Assembly (NCBI RefSeq): GCF_934636665.1
Contig: NZ_CAKUAT010000007.1
Span: forward strand, 1 to 64,000
Origin: an uncultured Senegalimassilia sp.
Lineage (GTDB): Bacteria > Actinomycetota > Coriobacteriia > Coriobacteriales > Eggerthellaceae
Length of the DNA stretch: 64,000 bases
Direction of reading: 5' to 3'
Position numbers and translations under genes: made by a program. The notes under the pieces were generated by a model that saw only the letters and a program-made list of their open reading frames with translations, searched no databases and was not told the origin of the DNA. This document shows, in pieces, positions 55,784 through 64,000 of this stretch. How positions within the stretch are numbered: position 1 is the first letter of the stretch; each line of letters opens with the position of its first letter.

Positions 55784-56986
55784 CTAGCGCCTGTTGAAGG
55801 GGCGCATGGTCACGGGGATGCCGTTCTCGCAGATCAGCTTCGGCTCGCCTTGGATGAGCGGGCGGAAGTAATCCAGCGCCTCGTCGGAGACGCCCTGGTA
55901 GTTCGGCAGGATCCATTCGCTGGGGAAGGGGCGCACGAAGTTCGCCAGATCGGCGGCGGGGCAGGCGAAGAACTCGGTGTTATAGCCGCCGTCGACGCCC
56001 TGGCCGCGGCGGATGCCCACCACCTGCCCGGTGAACTCGGGCTTCGCGCTGCGCATGTGGGCGGAAACGCCCAGGTCGTAGGACTCCTCAAGGTCCACCA
56101 AGCTCATGGCGAAGTTGCTCGAGCGCGCCACGCGCGACAGGTCCTGCACCACGCAGCGCGGCACGATGCCGGCTTCCACGATCATGGACTTCAGCCGTCC
56201 GGCGGCCCCGCCCAGCATGGCGTGGCCCAGCCCGTCGGCGGCCTTGCCGTTGGCCGACAGGTACGTGCCGTCGTACCAGCGCGCGCCCTCCGACACCACC
56301 ACGTAGCAGCTGCCCTGCTGCTCCATCTTCGCGCGCACCTGCTCCAAGAAGATGCTGCGGCGGAAATCCACCTCGGGCAGCACGAGCAGGTCGACGTCGC
56401 CGGTCAAGCACGTGCTCGCCGCAAGCCAGCCCGCGTCGCGGCCCATGGTCTCCAGCACGAACACCTCGGGGCGGGTGTAGGCGTCGTAGTCCATGCGCGT
56501 GGCGTGCGTTATCTCGCACGCAACCTTCGCGGCGCTGGCGAATCCGGGGCAGTGGTCCATAAGACCCAGGTCGTTGTCGACGGTCTTCGGGATGCCGATG
56601 AAGCGCTTGTCCAGGTTGCGCTCGGCGGCCCAGGCGGTCATGGCGGCGACCGTGGACATGGAGCCGTTGCCGCCGATGTAGAACATGGTGGAGATGTCGT
56701 TCTCGTCCATGACGTCGATAAGGCGTTGGAAATCGGCCTCTTCAGAGAACTTGTAGCGGCATGTGCCCAGCGCGCACGAGGGCGTTTGCTTGAGCACCTC
56801 GATCTCATGGCCGCTCAAATCGGTCAGGTCGAACAGGTTGCCCGCCAGCGTTCCCTCGATGCCGTGAAGGCCTCCGAGGACGCGGTCGTAGAGCGGGTTG
56901 AGCTGGTTTGCACGGATGACGCCGGCAAGGCTGGCGTTGATGACGGCGGTGGGGCCGCCCGATTGGGCGACAAGGCAGTTGGCCAT
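55784..56986 (-). CDS. pfkA: 6-phosphofructokinase (PPi/ATP clade, mixed signature)
   Basis: A 400-residue PFK. It has GGPTAVINASL at the N-terminus, GGNGS (105-109), GIPKTVDNDL (131-140), and the substrate-binding MGRDAGWLA. In this superfamily the residue after GG[D/N] that is Asp in PPi enzymes is Gly here, which favours ATP. The Lys of PKTVDND is usual in the PPi-type and in some ATP-using long-form enzymes. ATP use is the better guess. It phosphorylates fructose 6-phosphate in glycolysis. The start at 56986 follows GCAGGAG. The gene is monocistronic. Confidence 0.88.
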   Translation of the reverse strand: MANCLVAQSGGPTAVINASLAGVIRANQLNPLYDRVLGGLHGIEGTLAGNLFDLTDLSGHEIEVLKQTPSCALGTCRYKFSEEADFQRLIDVMDENDISTMFYIGGNGSMSTVAAMTAWAAERNLDKRFIGIPKTVDNDLGLMDHCPGFASAAKVACEITHATRMDYDAYTRPEVFVLETMGRDAGWLAASTCLTGDVDLLVLPEVDFRRSIFLEQVRAKMEQQGSCYVVVSEGARWYDGTYLSANGKAADGLGHAMLGGAAGRLKSMIVEAGIVPRCVVQDLSRVARSSNFAMSLVDLEESYDLGVSAHMRSAKPEFTGQVVGIRRGQGVDGGYNTEFFACPAADLANFVRPFPSEWILPNYQGVSDEALDYFRPLIQGEPKLICENGIPVTMRPFNRR

Positions 56987-57102
56987 GCGATGCTCCTGCA
57001 CGTTGTTCAGGGTAGGAAGGCCCCATTATCGCACGCCCGCGCCTGGCTGCATGCGAGGGGCGAAAGGCTGCAAAAAAGCTGCGAACGGCATGGCCAAAGG
57101 AA

Positions 57103-57204
57103 TGGCGGCCGGGGTGGTGTCGCGTGGCCGTAGGCGTGGCGGCCGGGGTGGCGTCGCGCGGCTACAGGCGCGGCGGTCGGGGCGGCGTCGTGCGGCGGCG
57201 GGCG
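57103..57204. repeat. 34-bp GC-rich tandem repeat, three units
   Basis: Units start at 57103, 57137 and 57171, each opening with [T/C]GGCGG[C/T]CGGGG[T/C]GG and containing GTCG[C/T]G. The array lies in the 391-base gap between the divergent pfkA and recJ genes (56987-57377). Apart from this array and the two translation starts, the gap holds nothing supported. Confidence 0.75.
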
Positions 57205-57377
57205 GGCTCGCGCGACCGCGCAACTCCTTCGCGCTCCTTCGCCCCGCGCTTGGGCGTCCCCCTGAACCGCTTGCCATGTTGCATGCCGACCGTGGCACTT
57301 CCCGGCGGCGGCGCGACGCACTTGTGCGACAATAGAGGCGAACTATAGGAAAGCACTGCAATAAGTAGGTACCCACC

Positions 57378-60300
57378 ATGTCTGCCAGATTCAACATCAA
57401 GGCGGCAGAGCCCGAGGCGGTCGCATGCCTGCAGCGCGAGCTGCACATGCCGCACTTCATCGCGGCCACGCTCGTCTCGCGCGGCATCGACACCCCGGAA
57501 GCCGCGAACCGTTTCCTCACGCCGTCGCTGGATCGCGATTGGCGCGACCCCTACACCATCCCCGGGCTGTCCGAAGCCGCCGATGCGCTGGAGGCCGCCA
57601 TCCGCCGCGGCGACCATATCCTCGTGTTCGGCGATTTCGACCTGGACGGCATCTCCGCCACCACCGTCATGACGCGCGGCCTGCGCGAGTTCGGCGCGCA
57701 CGTCACGCCCTTCATCCCGCGCCGCTTCGAGGAGGGCTACGCCATCACTCCGGCGGCCATCGAGCGCCTGTCCCAGGTCAATCCCGACTTCCTGGTCACC
57801 GTCGACTGCGGCATCGCCTGCAAGGCCGAGGTGCGCCTGCTGCAGGAGCGCGGCATCGAAGTGGCCGTCACCGATCACCACGAGCCCTCCGACTTGGTGC
57901 CCGAGGGCGTGCCCGTGGCCGACCCGAAGCGCGACCCCGCCTGCCCCAGCGCCATCCTGGCCGGCGTGGGCGTGGCGCTCAAGATGGTGCAGGCGCTAGG
58001 CGGTCGCTTCGGCAAGCCGCATCTGTGGCGCCAGTACACCGACTTCGCCACGCTCGGCACCATCGCCGACCTCATGCCCATGCGCGATGAGAACCGTGCC
58101 CTGGTGGCCGACGGCCTGCGCCGCATCAACCAGGCCCCGCGCCCGTGCATCGCCGCGCTGCTGGATACCTCCGGCGCTTCCGGCAAGCAGGTCACCGCCA
58201 CCAACCTCAGCTTCTCCATCATCCCGCGCTTGAACGCCGCCGGCCGCATGGGCGACGCGCAGCTGGCGCTCGACCTTCTGCTCACCGACGACTTCGAGCA
58301 GGCCAACCAGCAGGCGCAGCGCCTCGAGGGCGTCAACGACCAGCGCCGCGCCATCGAGGCCGAGCTCTCCGAGATCGCCAAGGCCCAGGCCGCCGAAACC
58401 TACAAGGGCCAGCGCGCCCTGGTAGTGGCAGGCGAAGGGTGGCACGAGGGCGTGAAGGGCATCGTGGCCAGCCGCCTGGTGAACACCTACGGCGTGCCCT
58501 GCCTGCTGTTCACCATCGACGGCGACGAGGCGCGCGGCAGCGGCCGCAGCGTGGGCCAGGTCAACCTGTTCAAGGCCGTGGAAAGCTGCTCCGACCTGCT
58601 GCTGCGCTTCGGCGGGCACGAGGCCGCCGTGGGCGTGACGCTTCCCACCGAGAAGCTCCCCGAGTTCGAGCGTCGCCTGTGCGAGTACATGGACGCGCTG
58701 CCCGAGGGCGCGTTCCATCCGCTCATCACCATCGACGCCTGCGTGAACCTCGACGAGCTCACGCTGCGCAACGTGGCGCAGCTCGATGCGCTGGCCCCGT
58801 TCGGCCAGGAGCATCCCGTGCCCGTGTACCTGGCGCGCGACGTCACGCTGCTGCACAGCCGCGCGGTGGGCGCCGAGCGCAACCACTTCTCGTGCTCGCT
58901 TTCCAACGGGCGCACCACGGTGGCGGGCATCATGTTCCACTGCAACGACATCGAGGCGCTCATGAAGACCGACAGCGTGGTCAACGCCGCGTTCGAGGTG
59001 CAGATCGACGAATGGAAGAACCGCCGCAGCGTGAAGGCCATGCTCAAGTCGCTGTCGCCGGCGCGCACGTGCGTCGCCTTGGAGGCGTGCCTGAACCCGG
59101 AGAACCTCAGCTTCGTGAGCGATTTGTACGCCACGCGCGACGAGGAGCTGTGCGCCGACGCGCCGCACGATCCCGAGGCCATCGAGGAGTACGAGAACGA
59201 GCTGGAGGTCAATCGCGCCCATTGGGAGGCCATGGCGCGGCAGGACCCGCAGCGCCTGCGCGAGCATATCGTGCGCGCCACCATCGGCGACGGCCAGCTC
59301 CATCAGGCCCAGCGCGACATCCTGGATAACCTTGCCGAAGGCAAGTCGGTGCTCGGCGTCATGGTCACGGGCCGCGGAAAGTCGCTGACCTTCCAGGTGC
59401 ACGCCACGCTGCGCGCGCTGGCTGCCCGCGAGGCCAGCCTGTTCGTGTACCCGCTGCGCGCCCTCATCGCCGACCAGGCGTTTCATCTGCGCGAGGCGCT
59501 GGCGCCCTTCGGCATCACCGTGGTCACGCTCACCGGCGAGTCCACGGTCGACGAGCGCCGTCAGGCGTTCGCGGGCCTGGCCGACGGCAGCGTGGACATC
59601 GCACTGACCACGCCCGAGTTCTTGGCCTGGCACGCCGATTCGTTCGCCTACACCGGGCGTGTGAAGTTCGTGGTGGTCGACGAAGCGCACCACGTGGGCC
59701 TGGCGCGCGCCGGCCAGCGCGAGGCGTACGCCACCATCGGCTCCGCGGTGCGCAGGCTAGGCAACCCCACGGTGCTCGCGCTCACCGCCACGGCCGACGA
59801 CGAGTGCGCCCAGGCCGTGCGCCGCGAGCTGCCCATCGACGCATGCGTGTTCGACGCCTCCGATCGCCCGAACCTGCGCCTGGACGACCGCCGCAACGTG
59901 CCCAGCCGCGACAACTACCTGGCCAACCTGGTGGCAACCGGCGAGAAGACGGTGGTGTTCGTGAACTCCCGCGAGCAGTCCGTGGCCGTCGCCCGCGCGC
60001 TGCGCAAGCACGCGCCGCAGGTGGCGCCGCTCATCGGCTTCTACAACGCGGGCTTGTCGCGCAGCGAGCGCAAGCGCATCGAGCAGTTGTTCCGCACCGA
60101 CGCGCTTCTGGTGCTCATCGCCACCAGCGCGTTCGGCGAGGGCGTGGATATCCCGAACATCCGCCATGTGGTGCTGTACCACATGCCCTTCAACGAGATA
60201 GAATTCAACCAGATGTCGGGCCGCGCCGGACGCGACGGCAAGCCGGCCTGCGTGCACCTGCTGTTCAGCCGCAACGACTGCGCCCTCAACGAGCGCATCC

Positions 60301-60743
60301 TGGCGGACATGACGCCGTGCCATGACAGCTTGGCGCAGGTGTACCGCAAGCTGCGCGCCATGCAGCGCGCCTCCGACACGCTGTTCTTCACCACCAGCGA
60401 CGCTGAGCTGGCCAAGAACGTGTCCACCGATATCTTCCCGGTGAACACGGCGTCGGTCACATGCGCCGTGGCGGTGTTCCGCGAGTTGGGGCTTATCGAG
60501 GCGCACGCCATGTTCGGTCCCGACGGGCTGGTGCGCTCCATCCACGTGAAGGACACGCAGGACAAGGTGCAGCTCACCGACAGCGTGCGCTATCGCGAGG
60601 GGATGGACGAGCGCGAGATCTTCCACGCGTTCCGCGATTGGGTCATGCGCAGCAACGCCGCCGACCTGCAGAAGCGCGTATCGCATCCCATCCTGCCAAC
60701 CACCGCCGTTGCAAAGGAGGCTGGAAATGACCAAGTCGAATAG
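57378..60743 (+). CDS. recJ: RecJ-RecQ-like fusion: ssDNA exonuclease with C-terminal DEAH helicase
   Basis: One frame of 1121 residues. Residues of about 1-560 are RecJ: DFDLDG (86-91), VDCGI (142-146) and DHH (166-168), with a DHHA1 region containing RFGGHEAAVG. From about 620 to 1060 there is a RecQ-like SF2 helicase: TGRGKS (664-669), DEAH (768-771), LALTATAD, and MSGRAGRDG near 945. No RecQ zinc cluster or HRDC domain is obvious; a winged-helix-like C-terminus may follow. RecJ degrades 5' ssDNA and RecQ unwinds for it in RecF-type repair. The ribosome site is weak (TAGGT). The next gene starts inside its end. Confidence 0.88.
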   Translation: MSARFNIKAAEPEAVACLQRELHMPHFIAATLVSRGIDTPEAANRFLTPSLDRDWRDPYTIPGLSEAADALEAAIRRGDHILVFGDFDLDGISATTVMTRGLREFGAHVTPFIPRRFEEGYAITPAAIERLSQVNPDFLVTVDCGIACKAEVRLLQERGIEVAVTDHHEPSDLVPEGVPVADPKRDPACPSAILAGVGVALKMVQALGGRFGKPHLWRQYTDFATLGTIADLMPMRDENRALVADGLRRINQAPRPCIAALLDTSGASGKQVTATNLSFSIIPRLNAAGRMGDAQLALDLLLTDDFEQANQQAQRLEGVNDQRRAIEAELSEIAKAQAAETYKGQRALVVAGEGWHEGVKGIVASRLVNTYGVPCLLFTIDGDEARGSGRSVGQVNLFKAVESCSDLLLRFGGHEAAVGVTLPTEKLPEFERRLCEYMDALPEGAFHPLITIDACVNLDELTLRNVAQLDALAPFGQEHPVPVYLARDVTLLHSRAVGAERNHFSCSLSNGRTTVAGIMFHCNDIEALMKTDSVVNAAFEVQIDEWKNRRSVKAMLKSLSPARTCVALEACLNPENLSFVSDLYATRDEELCADAPHDPEAIEEYENELEVNRAHWEAMARQDPQRLREHIVRATIGDGQLHQAQRDILDNLAEGKSVLGVMVTGRGKSLTFQVHATLRALAAREASLFVYPLRALIADQAFHLREALAPFGITVVTLTGESTVDERRQAFAGLADGSVDIALTTPEFLAWHADSFAYTGRVKFVVVDEAHHVGLARAGQREAYATIGSAVRRLGNPTVLALTATADDECAQAVRRELPIDACVFDASDRPNLRLDDRRNVPSRDNYLANLVATGEKTVVFVNSREQSVAVARALRKHAPQVAPLIGFYNAGLSRSERKRIEQLFRTDALLVLIATSAFGEGVDIPNIRHVVLYHMPFNEIEFNQMSGRAGRDGKPACVHLLFSRNDCALNERILADMTPCHDSLAQVYRKLRAMQRASDTLFFTTSDAELAKNVSTDIFPVNTASVTCAVAVFRELGLIEAHAMFGPDGLVRSIHVKDTQDKVQLTDSVRYREGMDEREIFHAFRDWVMRSNAADLQKRVSHPILPTTAVAKEAGNDQVE

Positions 60744-63138
60744 CAGACCGGACCAGAACCTGCTGGGGGCGCAGCCCGACGTGGTCCGACAAACCGTCGA
60801 CGATAGCCTGCTGGGCCGCCCGCACGTGGCGGAGAAGGCGTTTTCCACCGAGGCCACGAAGGTGATGCCCAAGGGTGAGAAAACCCCTGACGAGCGCTTC
60901 GCCGACCTTCAGGATATGACGCGCGGCTACCTGACCGACGAGGAGGAGGCCAAGCTCGAGAAGGCCTTCCGCTTCGCCGCCGCGGCGCACGAGGGCGCGT
61001 GCCGCAAGTCGGGCGAGCCGTTCATCGCGCACCCGGTGGAGGTGGCCATCATTCTGGCCGACCTGCGCATGGACGTGGAAACGCTGTGCGCGGCGCTTCT
61101 GCACGACACGGTGGAGGACACCGACGTGACCAGCCAGCTGGTCGATCAGGAGTTCGGCCCGCACGTGGCGCAGCTGGTCGACGGCGTCACCAAGATCACG
61201 CGCATCGAGGTGGAAACGCTCACCGATGAGCAGGCGGCCACTATCCGCAAGATGTTCGTCGCCATGAGCAAGGACATCCGCGTCATCGTCATCAAGCTGG
61301 CCGACCGCCTGCACAACATGCGCACCCTGGCGGCGCTCAAGGAGGACCGCCGCATCTTCAAGTCGCGCGAGACGCTTGAGATCTATGCGCCCATCGCGCA
61401 CCGCCTGGGCATCAACTCCATCAAGTGGGAGCTTGAGGACCTGAGCTTCTACTACCTTGAGCCAAACAAGTTCAAGCAGGTCTCGCGTATGGTCACCGAA
61501 AGCCGCTCCGAGCGCGAGGAGTACCTTGACCAGGTCATCTCCGTGCTGCGCGGCGAGATGGACAAGGTGAGCATCCAGGCGCAGATCATGGGCCGCCCCA
61601 AGCACCTATACAGCATCTATCAGAAGATGGCGAAGAAGGGCAAGGGCTTCTCCGAGATCTACGACCTGATCGCCGTGCGCATCATCGTCAAGTCGGTGAA
61701 GGACTGCTACTCGGCGCTGGGCGCGGTGCACACGCTGTGGCACCCCATGCCCGGGCGGTTCAAAGATTACATCGCCATGCCGAAGTTCAACATGTATCAA
61801 AGCCTGCACACCACGGTCATCGGCCCCGCCGGCAGGCCGCTCGAGGTGCAGATCCGCACCGAGGAGATGCACCGCCAAAGCGAGTACGGCGTGGCGGCGC
61901 ACTGGCGCTATAAGGAGAAGGGCGGCCGCGGCGGCAGCGACTCCATGGACAAGCAGCTGGCCTGGCTGCGCGAGATGGTGGACTGGCAGGATGAGACGCA
62001 CGATTCGCGCGAGTTCCTGAAGGACCTGAAGGTGGACCTGGCGCCTACCGAGGTGTTCGTGTTCACGCCGAAGGGCGAGGCCATGAGCTTGCGTGCCGGA
62101 TCCACGCCCGTTGACTTCGCCTACGCCATCCACACCGAGGTGGGCAACCATTGCGTGGGTGCGAAGGTCAACGGCGCCATCGTGCCGCTGGCCTACGAGC
62201 TGCAGCTGGGCGATCGCGTGGAGATTCTCACGCAGAAGTCGGCAAGCCCCAGCCGCGACTGGCTCAACATCGTGAAAACGCCCAGCGCGCGCAACAAGAT
62301 CCGCGCGTACTTCAGCAAGGTCACCCGCGCCGACGACCTGCTCAGCGGCCGCGACAAGCTGGCGCGCGAGATGCGCAAGCACGGCCTGGGCATCTCCAAC
62401 ACCCGCTCTGAGCGCGCGCTGCGCACCGTCGCCGAGCACCTGGGCTACAAGGACGCCGACGACATGCTGGTCAACATCGGCACCAGCAAGGAGAGCGTGC
62501 AAAGCGTGGCCAACCGTCTGCTCGCCGAGCTGGGTCGCAAGGGCGATCAGCAGCCCGACCCGCTGAACCTGGGCACGGCGGCCATGACCACTGGCAAGCT
62601 GCCGCCCATGCTCACGCTGGTGAACAAGCCGAAGAAGCACGAGACGAAAAGCTCCAACGGCGTGGTGGTGGAAGGAGTGGAAGGCGCGCTCGTGCGCTTG
62701 TCGCGCTGCTGCAACCCCGTGCCGGGCGACGACATCATCGGCTTCGTCACGCGCGGCCGCGGCGTGTCGGTGCACCGCCGCGACTGCCCGAACGCCAAGG
62801 AGCTCATGGCTCAGCCCGAGCGCATCATGAAGGTGCATTGGGAAAGCGACCTGCCGAAGAACACGTCGTTCAAGGTGGAGGTCTACATCGAGGCGCTCGA
62901 CCGTCTGCAGCTGCTCTCCGATGTCGTGCTCGTGCTGTCGGGCATGGGGGCGAACGTCCTGTCTTCGAATACGGTGTCGCACCGCGACGGCATGGCCGAG
63001 ATGCGCTTCCTGTTCCAGGTCAGCGACATCACGCACATCGACATCATCCTCAGCAAGCTCAAGGCGCTCGAGGGTGTGTTCGATGCCCGCCGCATGGTGC
63101 CGAAGGTAGGCGGAGGGAAGGATTCCGCGCAGCTGTAA
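60727..63138 (+). CDS. rel: Bifunctional (p)ppGpp synthetase/hydrolase Rel
   Basis: An 803-residue stringent-response enzyme. The start at 60727 follows AAAGGAGG and lies 17 bases inside the preceding gene. The order is a 70-residue polar extension, the HD hydrolase (H126 and D127 in LLHDTVEDTD), the synthetase (RFKDYIAMPK near 344, YQSLHTTV), TGS (VFVFTPKGEAMSLRAG), a zinc-finger-like CCNPVPGDDI, and a C-terminal ACT. The RFKD signature is that of the bifunctional, Mg-dependent enzymes rather than RelA-only proteins. It makes and degrades (p)ppGpp on amino acid starvation. Confidence 0.95.
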   Translation: MTKSNSRPDQNLLGAQPDVVRQTVDDSLLGRPHVAEKAFSTEATKVMPKGEKTPDERFADLQDMTRGYLTDEEEAKLEKAFRFAAAAHEGACRKSGEPFIAHPVEVAIILADLRMDVETLCAALLHDTVEDTDVTSQLVDQEFGPHVAQLVDGVTKITRIEVETLTDEQAATIRKMFVAMSKDIRVIVIKLADRLHNMRTLAALKEDRRIFKSRETLEIYAPIAHRLGINSIKWELEDLSFYYLEPNKFKQVSRMVTESRSEREEYLDQVISVLRGEMDKVSIQAQIMGRPKHLYSIYQKMAKKGKGFSEIYDLIAVRIIVKSVKDCYSALGAVHTLWHPMPGRFKDYIAMPKFNMYQSLHTTVIGPAGRPLEVQIRTEEMHRQSEYGVAAHWRYKEKGGRGGSDSMDKQLAWLREMVDWQDETHDSREFLKDLKVDLAPTEVFVFTPKGEAMSLRAGSTPVDFAYAIHTEVGNHCVGAKVNGAIVPLAYELQLGDRVEILTQKSASPSRDWLNIVKTPSARNKIRAYFSKVTRADDLLSGRDKLAREMRKHGLGISNTRSERALRTVAEHLGYKDADDMLVNIGTSKESVQSVANRLLAELGRKGDQQPDPLNLGTAAMTTGKLPPMLTLVNKPKKHETKSSNGVVVEGVEGALVRLSRCCNPVPGDDIIGFVTRGRGVSVHRRDCPNAKELMAQPERIMKVHWESDLPKNTSFKVEVYIEALDRLQLLSDVVLVLSGMGANVLSSNTVSHRDGMAEMRFLFQVSDITHIDIILSKLKALEGVFDARRMVPKVGGGKDSAQL

Positions 63139-63181
63139 GGGATGGGCGGCAAGGATGAAGATACTGATTCAGGAGGACAAC

Positions 63182-63841
63182 ATGGCATATAAGGTGAAGG
63201 GAACGTGCGTCGACGCATCGTTCCTGGTTCTGGGACCGTATCAGACCAACGTGTACGTCGTGTCGGACGGCTCCGCCACCTTCGTGGTGGACCCCGCAAT
63301 CGACGCGAAGAAGATCGCGGCGGCTTTGGGCGGGTGCAAGCTCGACGCCATCGTGCTGACGCATCGCCACTCCGACCATGTGACGGCCGCTGCCGAGCTG
63401 CGCAGCCTTACGGGCGCCACCGTCATCGCCTCGGCTATCGATGCCGACATGATCTGCGGCGATAAACCCGTGCCGCGCGACGACCAGAAGTTCCCCGTAT
63501 GCCCGGTCGACCAGCGCGTCAACCACGGCGACGTGGTGAAGATCGGCAACATGCCGTGGAAGGTCATCGGCACCCCCGGCCACACCGAGGGCAGCATGTG
63601 CCTGTTCCTGGATTCCTCGCTCACCGAGCGCCTGGACGCTAGCCCCGTCCTTATCGCCGGCGACACGCTGTTCTTCGGCTCCATCGGCCGCACCGACTTC
63701 AGCGGCGGCAGCATGTCGGCCATGCGCAAGTCGCTCAAGCGCCTGGCGGTCCTGCCCGACGACACGGTGGTCCTGCCCGGCCACGGCAACCTGACCACCA
63801 TCGGCGGCGAGCGTCGCCGCGTGTTCGCCTTCTACGCATAA
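63182..63841 (+). CDS. Metallo-beta-lactamase-fold hydrolase (glyoxalase II-like)
   Basis: A 219-residue hydrolase. The start at 63182 has AGGAGG immediately upstream and is preferred to an ATG at 63155. It has the HxHxDH motif (THRHSDH, 60-66), a further metal ligand in GTPGHTEGSMCLF, an Asp in IAGDTLFFGSIGRTD, and a terminal LPGHGNLTTIGGE. This order matches glyoxalase II-like or YcbL-type thioesterases. The substrate is unknown. It follows rel by 43 bases and probably shares its message. Confidence 0.87.
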   Translation: MAYKVKGTCVDASFLVLGPYQTNVYVVSDGSATFVVDPAIDAKKIAAALGGCKLDAIVLTHRHSDHVTAAAELRSLTGATVIASAIDADMICGDKPVPRDDQKFPVCPVDQRVNHGDVVKIGNMPWKVIGTPGHTEGSMCLFLDSSLTERLDASPVLIAGDTLFFGSIGRTDFSGGSMSAMRKSLKRLAVLPDDTVVLPGHGNLTTIGGERRRVFAFYA

Positions 63842-63879
63842 GGCGCAGCGGCCTGGCCGCAAACTTGCAATCACATGAG

Positions 63880-63903
63880 AAAGGCCCGCGTGAGCGGGCC
63901 TTT
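63880..63903. terminator. Bidirectional terminator
   Basis: AAAGGCCCGC (63880-63889) pairs with GCGGGCCTTT (63894-63903) between convergent genes. Confidence 0.85.
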
Positions 63904-63933
63904 CGCGTTTCTATGGGTTTGTACGGCTTGCGC

Positions 63934-64000
63934 CTACACGTTCTTCAGCATGATGGTGTTCATGACGTCGGCTGCAAGCTCGCACGCATCGCAGCAGGCT
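63934..64000 (-). CDS. Partial CDS at right edge, C-terminus only
   Basis: On the minus strand a frame enters from the right edge and stops at 63934-63936. It encodes a tail of about 21 residues ending ACELAADVMNTIMLKNV. It lies on the far side of the terminator at 63880, as a real gene would. The family cannot be told from so little. Confidence 0.4.
   Translation of the reverse strand, partial: ACCDACELAADVMNTIMLKNV

Overview
The window is about 64 kb of GC-rich bacterial chromosome. I infer an anaerobic gut-type member of Coriobacteriia, family Eggerthellaceae (Eggerthella/Gordonibacter/Adlercreutzia-like). The basis is the gene mix: a DmsC membrane anchor, NapG/NapH-type ferredoxins, a TorD-family chaperone, a Tat-lipoprotein flavin reductase with an adjacent LuxR-type two-component pair, hydrogenase maturation genes and very large repeat-built surface proteins. 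No tRNA, rRNA, phage or transposase gene was seen.

Layout. 1-9.4 kb is respiratory: the end of dmsC, an Spx/ArsC-like thioredoxin-fold protein, a degenerate UvrD-like ATPase, napH-napG, torD with an uncharacterised partner, an unrecognised protein and a four-cluster ferredoxin protein. 9.5-11.7 kb is an OmpR-type two-component system. 11.9-16.4 kb carries a divergent amidohydrolase, a tatA/B-tatC pair and hypA-hypB. 16.6-25.0 kb is a two-gene surface operon: a membrane-anchored wall protein and a 2008-residue adhesin or pilin with 11 CnaB-type repeats and an LSQTG sorting signal. 25.4-29.9 kb holds nadE, a Tat-exported FAD reductase and a NarL-type sensor/regulator pair. 30.0-32.2 kb is groES-groEL under a CIRCE operator. 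32.5-36.5 kb is a minus-strand type IV pilus/type II secretion-like operon ending in pilT. 36.8-37.7 kb is a transglutaminase-like lipoprotein. 38.1-52.8 kb is a single gene for a surface protein of about 4889 residues with roughly 43 YDG/MBG-like modules, followed by a small membrane protein. 53.8-63.8 kb is mostly housekeeping: a 10-TM exporter-like permease with a His/Cys-rich loop, an HD hydrolase, a phosphofructokinase, a RecJ-RecQ fusion, a bifunctional Rel and a metallo-beta-lactamase-fold hydrolase. A minus-strand gene runs off the right edge.

How the genes fit together. TorD, NapG/H, the ferredoxin protein, Tat and HypA/B form a support kit for exported molybdo- and nickel enzymes and for twin-arginine-exported reductases such as the one at 26.4 kb. 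The two surface loci share a similar N-terminal export signal (MKA[K/R]N followed by a KALS..S..L hydrophobic stretch). They look like adhesion or surface-layer functions, but no sortase gene lies in the window.

The most notable observations are the RecJ-RecQ fusion, the giant YDG protein with a recent internal duplication and a composition boundary, the degenerate UvrD-like and amidohydrolase proteins with altered catalytic motifs, the three-half-site CIRCE, and several intergenic repeat families (43-bp and 34-bp tandem arrays and REP-like palindromes).
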